DNA from: Modestobacter sp. L9-4
Lineage (GTDB): Bacteria > Actinomycetota > Actinomycetes > Mycobacteriales > Geodermatophilaceae
Length of the DNA: 64,000 nucleotides
Reading direction: 5' to 3'
Assembly (NCBI RefSeq): GCF_019112525.1
Contig: NZ_CP077800.1
Span: 3,162,001 to 3,226,000, forward strand
Shown: positions 52,924 to 60,985 of the stretch, piece after piece
How positions within the stretch are numbered: position 1 is the first letter of the stretch
How the letters are laid out: the number at the start of each line of letters is the position of its first letter
The notes under the pieces: model-generated
The model's input: the letters and a program-made list of their open reading frames with translations, nothing else
Told to the model about the DNA's origin: nothing
Databases searched by the model: none
Position numbers and translations under genes: made by a program

Positions 52924-54536
52924 GCACCGCCGCGAGCCTGCCCCCGGGCAGCCCCGCGGACGACGACACGGCCCCGGCCGCCGGCAGCACGCCGGCGTCC
53001 GGGGCCGCGCCGTTCCCGCAGGTCGTCCTCGCCGCGGCGCTGCCCGCGTCCGGGGACGACGACGTCCTCGTGGTCCCGGTCGGCGCACGTGGGGCCCTGC
53101 CGGACTGGCTGACCGCCGCGCCGCAGCCACCGGTCGCCCCCGGCCTGCTCGCCGGCGCCCTGGCCGACACCGGCAACGGCGGGAAGCCGGGTGGCCTGAC
53201 CGCGGTGCCGGTGCCCGGCCGCCGGCCGCGCACGGTGCTGGCCGTCGGCGTCGGTGACGCCACGCTGCCCCAGCTGCGCTCGGCCGTCGCGGTCGCGGTG
53301 CGCCGCGCCCAGACCCTGGCCGAGTCCGGTGCCCGGCGGCTGGTCCTGCCGCTGGACACCACCGTCGCCCCCGCCGGCGCCGACGAGGTGCGCACCGCGG
53401 TGGAGACGGCGCTGCTGGCCGGCTACCGGTACCGCGACGCGTCGACCCCGCACCCGCCGCGGCTGGTCGAGGTCCTCGTGGTCGCGGCCGACGCGGCGGA
53501 CCCCGCCGTCGCCGCCGCCGCGCGCACCGGTCGGGTGGCCGCGGAGTCCGTCGCCTGGGCCCGCGACCTGGTCAACACCCCGAGCAGCACCAAGGACCCC
53601 GCCTGGCTGGCCGACCAGGCCGTCGCCCGCCTGGGCGGGCTGGACGGCGTGACCGTGACGGTGCTCGGCCCCGAGGAGCTGTCCGCCGGCGGTTTCGGCG
53701 GCGTGCTGGCCGTCGGGGGTGGCTCGGCCTCGCCGCCCCGGGTCGTCATCGCCTCCTACCGGGCGGCCGGGCGGGCGCACCCGGTGCTGGTCGGCAAGGG
53801 CATCACCTTCGACACCGGTGGTCTGTCGATCAAGACCAACGCCGGCCTGCGGGACATGAAGACCGACATGGCCGGGGGAGCCGCGGTGCTGGCCGCGGTC
53901 GACGCCGCCGCCCGGCTCCGGCTGCCCACCCCGGTGACCGCGGTCGTCGCGGTGGCCGAGAACGCGGTGGGCGGCGGCAGCTACCGCCCGGCCGACGTCG
54001 TCCGGCACGTCGGCGGGCGCACGACGGAGGTGCGCAACACCGACGCCGAGGGCCGGCTGGTGCTCGCCGACGCCCTGGCGCACGCGCGGCTGGCGCTGGG
54101 CGCCACGGTGCTCGTCGACGTCGCCACCCTCACCGGGGCGATGCGGACGGCGCTGGGCGCCCGGACCGCCGGGCTCTACGCCACCACCGACGGCCTGGCC
54201 GGCGCGCTGCTCACCGCGGCCGGGCACGCGGGGGAGTCGTTCTGGCGGATGCCGCTGGCCGAGGAGCACGTCGGGCACCTGCGGGCGCAGCTGGAGTCCC
54301 CGGTGGCCGACGCCAACAACGCCCCGGGCAACCCCGGCTCGACGACGGCCGCGCTGTTCCTGCAGCCCTTCGCCGGTGACCTGCCCTGGGCGCACCTGGA
54401 CGTCGCCGGCCCGGCCCGTGCCGGCGGCGACGACGCCGAGGTGGTCAAGGGCGGCACCGGCTTCGCGGTCCGCACCCTGCTGCGCTGGCTGGAGGCCGGG
54501 GCACCGGTGGAGCAGGCGGAGACCGTCCTCTACTGA
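52920..54536 (+). CDS. pepA: leucyl aminopeptidase (CTG start)
   Basis: The 538-aa M17 peptidase removes N-terminal residues from peptides using two metals. VLVGKGITFDTGGLSIKT, DMKTDMAGGAAVLAAV and NTDAEGRLVLADALAHA carry the metal and catalytic residues. In frame, GTG 53070 would remove about 50 residues including the first strand of the N-domain (PQVVLAAALPASGDDDVLVVPVG). The frame is open back to CTG 52920, which overlaps the DUF3117 stop as CTGA, so that start is preferred. Confidence 0.92.
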   Translation: MSTAASLPPGSPADDDTAPAAGSTPASGAAPFPQVVLAAALPASGDDDVLVVPVGARGALPDWLTAAPQPPVAPGLLAGALADTGNGGKPGGLTAVPVPGRRPRTVLAVGVGDATLPQLRSAVAVAVRRAQTLAESGARRLVLPLDTTVAPAGADEVRTAVETALLAGYRYRDASTPHPPRLVEVLVVAADAADPAVAAAARTGRVAAESVAWARDLVNTPSSTKDPAWLADQAVARLGGLDGVTVTVLGPEELSAGGFGGVLAVGGGSASPPRVVIASYRAAGRAHPVLVGKGITFDTGGLSIKTNAGLRDMKTDMAGGAAVLAAVDAAARLRLPTPVTAVVAVAENAVGGGSYRPADVVRHVGGRTTEVRNTDAEGRLVLADALAHARLALGATVLVDVATLTGAMRTALGARTAGLYATTDGLAGALLTAAGHAGESFWRMPLAEEHVGHLRAQLESPVADANNAPGNPGSTTAALFLQPFAGDLPWAHLDVAGPARAGGDDAEVVKGGTGFAVRTLLRWLEAGAPVEQAETVLY

Positions 54537-54577
54537 CGGACGGGCGTGTTCCGCGACCGCTCCGGACCGTCCGGCCC

Positions 54578-54583
54578 TAGGGT
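54578..54583 (+). promoter_or_regulatory. -10 element of the 54590 gene
   Basis: TAGGGT ends exactly 6 nt before ATG 54590. No ribosome site is visible. Confidence 0.45.
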
Positions 54584-54589
54584 CGCGCC

Positions 54590-55288
54590 ATGCTGCCGGC
54601 CGCCGCACCGAGCCTCCCCTCGCAGGCGCGCCGCCGGACCTCCCTGCGGGACCCGGCGACGGCCCTGCGGGTGGCCCTGGCCGCGGGGTGGCTGGTGCTC
54701 GCGCTGACCACCGTGCTGGTCGGCCAGCGGCCGGCCTCGCTCGAGGACCTGCGAGCCGGGATCAAGGCCGGCGAGATCACCGAGGTGCGGGTGAGCGAGG
54801 GCCTCGAGCCGGGCGCGACCGGGTACGCCACCCAGGCCGTGGTCTGGCGGGACGGCCTGCTGGGCCACCGCACCGAGGGCTGGCAGCTCAGCCCCGGGGT
54901 CGACGCCCCGTCGGGCGGGGAGCCGGTGCTCGGACCCGACCTGGCCGGGGAACTGCGTGCCGAGGGCGTGAGCGTCCTGCCGCTGGCCGACCGGTCCGCC
55001 CACTCGGAGGTGGCCGGCTGGCAGGTGCCCCAGCAGGTCGGGCTGCTGCTGTTCGCCGAGTGGGTCGTCACGCTGTTCCTGCTGGTGGGCGGGCCGGTGC
55101 CGGAGCGGGCCACCCGCTGGGCCTGGTTCTGGCTGAACTCCGGCCCGTTCGGCGTGCTGGCGTTCCTGCTGCTGTCCGGGCCGTTCCCCGGTGTCCCGGC
55201 GCCACGTCCCGGTGCCCGCCGGCTGACCGGCGGCTGGGCGTTCCTGGTGAGCCTGGTCCTCGGCGGCGCGTACCTCGGCGCGAGCTGA
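54590..55288 (+). CDS. hypothetical membrane protein
   Basis: A 232-aa protein not recognised. It has one helix near residue 28-45, a soluble middle (EDLRAGIKAGEITEVRVSEGL ... VLPLADRSAHSEVAGWQV), then three helices after residue 150 with WAWFWLNSGPFGVLAFLLLSGP. The middle part resembles no enzyme I know. It has its own leaderless-type promoter and stands before the two-component system on the opposite strand. Confidence 0.75.
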   Translation: MLPAAAPSLPSQARRRTSLRDPATALRVALAAGWLVLALTTVLVGQRPASLEDLRAGIKAGEITEVRVSEGLEPGATGYATQAVVWRDGLLGHRTEGWQLSPGVDAPSGGEPVLGPDLAGELRAEGVSVLPLADRSAHSEVAGWQVPQQVGLLLFAEWVVTLFLLVGGPVPERATRWAWFWLNSGPFGVLAFLLLSGPFPGVPAPRPGARRLTGGWAFLVSLVLGGAYLGAS

Positions 55289-55315
55289 CCGGCGGCCCGA
55301 CCGTCACCAGTGGCC

Positions 55316-56026
55316 TCAGCCCCACGGCCGGCCCACCGCCGGCCCGCCGCTGCCGGGGACCACGAGCCCGTGCTCGTAGGCCAGCACCACCGCCTGCACC
55401 CGGGTCAGCACCCCGAGCTTGGCCAGCACCCGGCTCACGTGCGTCTTCACCGTCGCCTCGCCGATCTGCAGGGCATCGGCCACCTCCTCGTTGCTGGCAC
55501 CCCGCGCTACCTCGCGCAGCACGTCCAGTTCCCGTGGCGTGAGGTGCTGCAGCGCGCCGGTGGGGACACCCGTGGGCGCGGGGGCGAGCTGCTCGACGAG
55601 CCGGAGGGTCACCCGGGGGTCCAGCAGCGAGGTGCCGCTGCCCACGGCCCGCACGGCGGCCAGCAGGTGGGCCTCGGGGGCGTCCTTGAGCACGAAGCCG
55701 CCCGCGCCGGCGCGCAGAGCGGCGTAGACGTGCTCGTCGGCGTCGAAGGTGGTGAGGACGAGCACCGCGGGCGGGTGGTCGAGCCGGGACAGCCGCCGGG
55801 TCGCCTCGATGCCGTCCACCCGCGGCATCCGCAGGTCCATCACCACGACGTCGGGGGACAGCGCCCGGACCTGCGTCAGCGCCTCGGCGCCGTCGGCTGC
55901 CTCGCCGACGACGGTCAGGCCGGGGTCGGAGTCCAGGATCGAGACCAGGCCCCGCCGCACCAGCCGGTCGTCGTCGACCACCAGCACCCGGCGGGACCGC
56001 GCCCCGTCGGCTACCGGGCCGGTCAC
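55316..56026 (-). CDS. LuxR-type response regulator
   Basis: The 236-aa NarL-family regulator has a receiver domain (RVLVVDDDRLVRRGL, phospho-Asp in VVVMDLRMPRVDG near residue 62, Lys in FVLKDAPEAHL) and a C-terminal LuxR HTH (LTPRELDVLREVARGASNEEVADALQIGEATVKTHVSRVLAKLG near 164-208). GTG 56026 overlaps the histidine kinase stop (GTGA), so the pair is coupled. Targets may include the adjacent ABC exporter or the membrane protein gene; that is inference. Confidence 0.94.
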   Translation of the reverse strand: MTGPVADGARSRRVLVVDDDRLVRRGLVSILDSDPGLTVVGEAADGAEALTQVRALSPDVVVMDLRMPRVDGIEATRRLSRLDHPPAVLVLTTFDADEHVYAALRAGAGGFVLKDAPEAHLLAAVRAVGSGTSLLDPRVTLRLVEQLAPAPTGVPTGALQHLTPRELDVLREVARGASNEEVADALQIGEATVKTHVSRVLAKLGVLTRVQAVVLAYEHGLVVPGSGGPAVGRPWG

Positions 56027-57210
56027 GCCGCCACCGGGACCTCGGCCCGCACCCGGAACCCGCCGTCAGCGCCCGGACCGCAGTGGACCCGGCCACCGAC
56101 GAGGCCGACGCGTTCCTGCATGCCGTCCAGGCCGCGCCCACCGCCCGCACCCGCCGTGCCGCCGCAGCCGTCGTCCGCCACCTCGATGACGAGTGCGTCC
56201 GCGGCCCACTCCAGCCGGACCTCGGTGTGCCGCGCGGCCGCGTGCCGGACGACGTTCGTCAGCGACTCCTGCACCACCCGGTAGGCCACCAGCTCCGCAC
56301 CGGGCGTGAGCGTGCGGGCCGTCCCGGCGGTGGTCAGCCGGACGTCGAGACCCGTGGCGCGCACGTCGCCGACGAGCTCGGGCAGGTCGGCCAGTGTGGG
56401 CTGGGGCGCCAGCGGGAGCCCGGCGCCGGAGGTGGTGACCGTCAGCAGCCGGCGCATGTCCTGGAGCGCCCGGCTGGCGACGGCGTCGATGTCGCGCAGG
56501 GCGGCCCCGGCGCTGGCGGGGTCGGCGTCGAGGTCGTGCACCGCGCCGCGTGCCCGCAGGACGACCACCGACAGACCGTGGGCCACCACGTCGTGCAGGT
56601 CGCGCGCCACCCGCCGTCGCTCGGCCTCCACGGCGAGCTCGGCCCGGGCGTCGGCCAGCCGGTGCGCCGCGTCGGCCAGCTGCCGCGCGGCGTCGGCCGC
56701 CTCCCGGTACCGGCGCACGAGCGCGGCCACCCCCCACACGAGCAGGGCGTAGGTGGCGTTCGCCAGGGCGGCGCCGGCCCCGTAGCGGTCGTCGAGGGCG
56801 CCCTGGGTCGCGAGCAGGAGCGCCGAGGCGAGGCCGCAGGCGAGGGACCCGCGCCAGGTCCGGGCGCCGACGGCCGCGGTGTACGGGCCGAGGACGAAGA
56901 CGGCGATCGCGACGAGGAAGACCTCGGCGGGGACCAGGACGAGCGTGGCGAGGGTCAGCACCGCCTGCACACCCAGGCCCACCGCGACGGGCGCCGCGGT
57001 CCGGGCCGCGAAGGGCAGCGTCACCGCCAGCGCCAGCAGCACCTGTGCGGGGGTGACCGCCGGCTGTCCCGGGTCGCGGGCGCCGGACACCCCGCTGAGC
57101 AGCTCGGTGACGGCCGCGGCGCCGAGCAGCGCGGCGGGTCCGACGTCGGTCCAGACCCGCGGCAGCCCGTGGCGGTGCCCCGTCCCCGCGGAGCCGCCCG
57201 GCCAGCGCAC
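56023..57210 (-). CDS. sensor histidine kinase (HisKA_3 family)
   Basis: The 395-aa kinase has five to six membrane helices in residues 30-165, then ERRRVARDLHDVVAHGLSVVVLRARG (phospho-His), and a HATPase domain with QESLTNVVRHAAA, VADDGCGG and GGGRGLDGMQERV. It is a NarX/DesK-like kinase with an integral-membrane sensor and no large extracellular domain. GTG 57210 is preferred over 57216 because TAACCT lies exactly 6 nt upstream. Confidence 0.93.
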   Translation of the reverse strand: MRWPGGSAGTGHRHGLPRVWTDVGPAALLGAAAVTELLSGVSGARDPGQPAVTPAQVLLALAVTLPFAARTAAPVAVGLGVQAVLTLATLVLVPAEVFLVAIAVFVLGPYTAAVGARTWRGSLACGLASALLLATQGALDDRYGAGAALANATYALLVWGVAALVRRYREAADAARQLADAAHRLADARAELAVEAERRRVARDLHDVVAHGLSVVVLRARGAVHDLDADPASAGAALRDIDAVASRALQDMRRLLTVTTSGAGLPLAPQPTLADLPELVGDVRATGLDVRLTTAGTARTLTPGAELVAYRVVQESLTNVVRHAAARHTEVRLEWAADALVIEVADDGCGGTAGAGGGRGLDGMQERVGLVGGRVHCGPGADGGFRVRAEVPVAA

Positions 57211-57216
57211 GCGCAC

Positions 57217-57222
57217 AGGTTA
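57217..57222 (-). promoter_or_regulatory. -10 element of the two-component operon
   Basis: TAACCT on the minus strand ends 6 nt before GTG 57210. Confidence 0.45.
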
Positions 57223-57305
57223 GGACCTCCCCGGCCGCGCCGGGGTCCCTCCTGGGACGGACCCGGATCGGGCGCAGGACGGACGCCGGCGGACTCCGCG
57301 GCTCC

Positions 57306-57311
57306 TAGCGT
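57306..57311 (+). promoter_or_regulatory. -10 element of the 57353 gene
   Basis: TAGCGT would start a short leader of about 35 nt that includes the GGAGG ribosome site. Confidence 0.35.
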
Positions 57312-57352
57312 TCCGCGGCGTCCGACACCGTCCGATGCCACCGGAGGTCCCC

Positions 57353-58105
57353 GTGTCCGTCCATCCCCCTGCCCAGGTCTCCACCCCGCCGGCACCGTCC
57401 GGCCGGCTGCGACCGGGCCGCCGCGACCGGCGCCATCGGGCGGCTGCGGTCGCCCTGGCCGCCGGTGCGCTCACGATGGCCGTGGCCGAGACGGTCCACC
57501 CGCGCGGCGGTGCCGACGGGGCGGCCGGGCTGCTGCAGGAGTTCACCGAGGCGCCGGGGACGTGGACGGCGTGGGCACTGCTGCTCATGGCCACGGCGCT
57601 GCTGCAGCTGCCCGGCGTGCTCGCCTGGCGGGCCCGGCTGGCGGCCGGTCGCGGCGCCGCGTTCGTCGGCGTGGCGACGCTGCTGCTGGGCGCCGGGCTG
57701 GTCGCGCTGTTCAGCTTCGGGGAGTCGCACGGGGAGGGGGTGGCCGTCGCCGGCGACGGTCCGGTCTCCCCGGAGCTCGCCGAGGCCTACACACGACTGG
57801 AGGCAGCGGCGCCACTCGGCGTCATGACGGTGCTGACCCTCCTGGGGTTCCACCTCGGCTGGGCGCTGTTCGCGGTGGCCCTCGCGCGGGCCGGGGTCCT
57901 CCCGTGGCCGGTCGGGCTGCTGGGCGTCGTCGGTGCCCTGGCCCCCTTCTTCCTCTCCGAGGTCTGGAGCACCGGGGAGACCCTCGGCTTCTGGCTGCTG
58001 GCCGGGGTCGTCGGCTGGGCGTCCGTCCGGCTGTTCGCCGCCGCGAGCGCAGAGCACGGTGGCGACCGCCCCGCCCCGCCCACCCTCCCGGCTCCCGGCG
58101 CCTGA
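57353..58105 (+). CDS. hypothetical six-helix membrane protein
   Basis: A 250-aa protein with a Pro/Arg-rich cytoplasmic start (1-30) and six predicted helices (for example ALLLMATALLQLPGVLAW, TLLLGAGLVALFSFGESHG, GLLGVVGALAPFFLSEVW). I do not recognise the family; DUF4386-like membrane proteins are one possibility. GTG 57353 has GGAGG 5 nt upstream; ATG 57335 is an alternative. It is divergent from the kinase and upstream of the ABC exporter. Confidence 0.78.
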   Translation: MSVHPPAQVSTPPAPSGRLRPGRRDRRHRAAAVALAAGALTMAVAETVHPRGGADGAAGLLQEFTEAPGTWTAWALLLMATALLQLPGVLAWRARLAAGRGAAFVGVATLLLGAGLVALFSFGESHGEGVAVAGDGPVSPELAEAYTRLEAAAPLGVMTVLTLLGFHLGWALFAVALARAGVLPWPVGLLGVVGALAPFFLSEVWSTGETLGFWLLAGVVGWASVRLFAAASAEHGGDRPAPPTLPAPGA

Positions 58106-58241
58106 ACCGCACGCCTCGGCACGGGGCGCCCTGACCGACACCCCGGGTGGCGGTCAGGGTGACCCCGTCGGGGCCGGATCAGGGTCGGCTGGGGGCCCTC
58201 CCTGATGGTCCCGACGAGAGCGCGTCGCCAGGCTCGTCGGC

Positions 58242-58283
58242 ATGGACACCACACCCCGTCAGCGCTCCCGGGACCGGCGATGA
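58242..58283 (+). CDS. possible 13-aa upstream ORF
   Basis: ATG 58242 opens MDTTPRQRSRDRR, whose stop overlaps the ABC ATPase start as ATGA. It may be a leader peptide that couples translation. Nothing but the overlap supports it. Confidence 0.3.
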   Translation: MDTTPRQRSRDRR

Positions 58284-59209
58284 TCGTCGCCCGCGGCCTC
58301 ACCAAGACCTACGGCGACGTGACCGCCGTCGACCACCTGAGCTTCACCGTCGAGCCCGGCCGGGTCACCGGCTTCCTCGGGCCCAACGGTGCCGGCAAGT
58401 CCACGACGATGCGCATGCTGGTCGGACTCGACCGCCCCACCGCGGGCAGCGTCACCGTCAACGGACGCTCCTACGCCCACTCACCCGCACCGCTGCGCGA
58501 GGTGGGCGCCCTCCTGGAGGCCCGCGCGCTGCACCCGGGCCGCACCGCCCGCGACCACCTGCGCTGGCTGGCGGCCAGCAACGGCATCCCGCGCACCCGC
58601 ATCGACGAGGTCCTCGACCTGGTCGGCCTGGAGTCGGTGGCCGACCAGCGCGTGGGCCGGTTCTCCCTGGGCATGGGCCAGCGGCTGGGCATCGCCGTCG
58701 CACTGCTCGGTGAGCCACCGGTCGTCGTCCTGGACGAGCCGGTCAACGGCCTGGACCCCGAGGGCATCCGCTGGGTGCGCAACCTGGCCCGGGAGCTGGC
58801 CGGCCAGGGCCGCGCCGTGCTGGTGTCCAGCCACCTGATGTCGGAGATGGCGCTGACCGCCGACCACCTGCTCGTCGTCGGCCGCGGGCGGATGCTCGCC
58901 GACTGCTCGATGAGCGAGTTCATCGCCGACCACGCCGCCTCGCACGTGCGGGTGCGCAGCCCGCGCACCGCCGAGGCCGCGACGCTGCTGCGCAGCGAGG
59001 GCCTGGACGTCGAGCAGCACGGGGACGAGCTGCGGGTGCAGGGGCGCGACGCCGCGGGGGTGGGCGAGCTGCTCGGGCACGCCGGACTCCACCTGCAGGA
59101 GCTGACCCTGGTGCGCTCCTCGCTGGAGGACGCGTTCATGACCCTCACCGCCGACAGCGTCGAGTACGCCTCCGGGGCGCGGGTCCGGGAAGCGCAGGCC
59201 GTCCGATGA
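58280..59209 (+). CDS. ABC transporter ATP-binding protein (exporter type)
   Basis: The 309-aa ATPase resembles the DrrA/BcrA group: Walker A GPNGAGKSTTMRMLVG near residue 38, signature FSLGMGQRLGIAVALL near residue 133, Walker B VVVLDEPVNGLDPEGIRW and H-loop VSSHLMSEM. The C-terminal 90 residues are the usual regulatory extension. It works with the permease that overlaps its stop (ATGA). Antibiotic, lipid or peptide export is possible. ATG 58280. Confidence 0.92.
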   Translation: MIVARGLTKTYGDVTAVDHLSFTVEPGRVTGFLGPNGAGKSTTMRMLVGLDRPTAGSVTVNGRSYAHSPAPLREVGALLEARALHPGRTARDHLRWLAASNGIPRTRIDEVLDLVGLESVADQRVGRFSLGMGQRLGIAVALLGEPPVVVLDEPVNGLDPEGIRWVRNLARELAGQGRAVLVSSHLMSEMALTADHLLVVGRGRMLADCSMSEFIADHAASHVRVRSPRTAEAATLLRSEGLDVEQHGDELRVQGRDAAGVGELLGHAGLHLQELTLVRSSLEDAFMTLTADSVEYASGARVREAQAVR

Positions 59210-60033
59210 CCGCCACCGTCGACACCGTCCACCTCGACCCCCGCCGGAACGTGCCCGGTGTGCACCGGGTCGGGTTCCGCGAGGCCCTGGCGGCCGAGTG
59301 GGTCAAGTTCTGGACCGTGCGCTCCACGCGCTGGTCGCTGGTGCTGTTGTTCGTCCTCGGCGCCGGCCTGACGACCCTGGTCTGCTGGGCCGCCGCGGCC
59401 GAGATCGCCAGCGGCGAGGCGGGGGAGGCCGCCGGGTCGTTCCTCACCTGGGGGCTGGTCTTCTCCCAGCTGGCCGCGATCGCGCTGGGCACGCTGGTGG
59501 TCACCGGCGAGTACGGCACCGGCATGATCCGGGCGACGCTGAGCGCGGTGCCCCGGCGCGGACGGGTGCTGGCGGCCAAGGCGCTGGTGGTCACCGGCGT
59601 CCTGTTCGTCGCCGGGACCGTGACCGCGGTGGTGGGGTACCTCGGCGGCAACTGGTTCCTCGACCGCGAGGGCGTCGGCCTGGCGCTGTCCGACGACGGG
59701 GTGCTCCGCGCGCTGCTCGGCAGTGGCCTCTACCTCGCCGGCCTCGGCCTGTTCGCCCTCGGGCTGGGGCTGCTGGTCCGGCACACCGCCGCCGCGCTGA
59801 CCGTCGGCATGGCGCTGGTGCTGGTGATCGGCAACCTCGCCTACGTGCTGCCCGGTGAGTGGGGCGAGTGGGTCGCGAAGCTCCTGCCCGGCAACGCCGG
59901 CAGCCAGGTGGCCACCGCGGTCTCGTTCAGCCCGGTGGCGCTCTCGCCCTGGACCGGCTTCGCGGTCTTCGCCGCCGAGACCGCCGCCGTCCTGCTGGCC
60001 GGCCACCTGGTCTTCCGCCGCCGGGACGCCTGA
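59206..60033 (+). CDS. ABC-2 type permease
   Basis: The 275-aa protein has six predicted helices, with FREALAAEWVKFWTVRSTRWSLVLLFVL at the start and VVTGEYGTGMIRATLSAVPRRGRVLAAKALVV near residue 100, both typical of single-gene ABC-2 permeases. It should form a homodimer with the upstream ATPase. ATG 59206 overlaps the previous stop (ATGA). It converges with an SDR gene 4 nt away. Confidence 0.9.
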   Translation: MTATVDTVHLDPRRNVPGVHRVGFREALAAEWVKFWTVRSTRWSLVLLFVLGAGLTTLVCWAAAAEIASGEAGEAAGSFLTWGLVFSQLAAIALGTLVVTGEYGTGMIRATLSAVPRRGRVLAAKALVVTGVLFVAGTVTAVVGYLGGNWFLDREGVGLALSDDGVLRALLGSGLYLAGLGLFALGLGLLVRHTAAALTVGMALVLVIGNLAYVLPGEWGEWVAKLLPGNAGSQVATAVSFSPVALSPWTGFAVFAAETAAVLLAGHLVFRRRDA

Positions 60034-60037
60034 CCGG

Positions 60038-60970
60038 TCAGCCGGCGCGGAGCGCGAGCTCCCAGAGCCGGTCGGCGGCGGCCGGGTCGACCGCCCAGTC
60101 CGCGACCATGCCGCTGCCCGACGCGGTCCCGCCCGGCACGACCACGGCCTCCTGGTTGTCCTCGAAGTAGCGGCCGGTCACCCCGGCGAGCAGCGGGGAG
60201 GCGGCGAGCAGGACGGTGGTGGCGGCGCCCTGCGCGGGGGTCTTGTAGTGGGCGGGGGTGAGCAGCTGCCCGTCGGCGTCCATCGCACCCAGGGCCTGCA
60301 TGGTGGCGGTGTCGAGGTGCCGGACCAGGTCGGTGTGGATCCACCCCGGGGCCAGGGCGTTGGCGGTGATCCCGTCGGCCCCCCAGCGCCGGGAGATGCC
60401 CACGGCGAGCAGCACGTCGGCGGTCTTGGACTGCGCGTAGGCCGCCCACGGGTCGTAGGGACGGCGCTCGAACTGCGGGTCGTCCAGGTCCACCCCGCCC
60501 ATCAGCTGGGCGCCGGAGCTCACGACGACGACGCGGCCACCGGCTGCCGCGAGCGCACCGCGCAGCCCGGTCGCGAGCTGGAAGTGGCCCAGGAAGTTCG
60601 TCGCCAGCTGCAGCTCCCAGCCCTGGGCGGTCAGCTGCCGGGTGGGCAGCGCCATCACCCCGGCGTTGGCGACCAGGCCGTCGAGCGGGCCGGTCCACCC
60701 GGCGACGACGGCGCGCACGGACGCCGGGTCGGCGAGGTCGAGGGCGACGGCGTCGACCGCGGGGAACTCGGCGGTGAGCCCCGCGGCGGCGGCGGGGTCG
60801 CGGGTGGCGACGGTGACGCCGGCCCCGGCGCCGGCGAGCGCGCGGACGGTCTCCCTGCCCAGTCCGCCGGCCCCGCCGGTGACGAGGTAGCGGCGTCCGG
60901 TGAGGTCGACGCCGGCGAGCACCTCGGCGGCGGTGGCGGACGCGGGGAAGGGGGTGGTGAGGGAGGACAT
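60038..60970 (-). CDS. SDR family oxidoreductase (retinol dehydrogenase-like)
   Basis: The 310-aa protein has YLVTGGAGGLGRETVRALAG near residue 30, LVANAGVMALP near residue 100, Ser in VVVSSGAQLMGG and YAQSKTADVL near residue 180 with the catalytic Tyr/Lys pair. It is of the longer SDR type that acts on alcohols or aldehydes. The AraC-type regulator starts 15 nt or so away on the other strand and is its likely regulator. Confidence 0.92.
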   Translation of the reverse strand: MSSLTTPFPASATAAEVLAGVDLTGRRYLVTGGAGGLGRETVRALAGAGAGVTVATRDPAAAAGLTAEFPAVDAVALDLADPASVRAVVAGWTGPLDGLVANAGVMALPTRQLTAQGWELQLATNFLGHFQLATGLRGALAAAGGRVVVVSSGAQLMGGVDLDDPQFERRPYDPWAAYAQSKTADVLLAVGISRRWGADGITANALAPGWIHTDLVRHLDTATMQALGAMDADGQLLTPAHYKTPAQGAATTVLLAASPLLAGVTGRYFEDNQEAVVVPGGTASGSGMVADWAVDPAAADRLWELALRAG

Positions 60971-60973
60971 GCC

Positions 60974-60981
60974 ACCATGGT
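60974..60981. promoter_or_regulatory. palindrome serving two divergent starts
   Basis: ACCATGGT is a perfect palindrome. Read outward it gives GACCAT 6 nt before ATG 60970 (minus) and CACCAT 7 nt before GTG 60986 (plus). Confidence 0.35.
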
Positions 60982-60985
60982 CTGC

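Noticed and set aside
57214-57232. possible second iron box near the histidine kinase start
   Set aside because: Only the first half (AGGTTAGG) matches; the second half does not, and the same bases are better read as a minus-strand -10 box.
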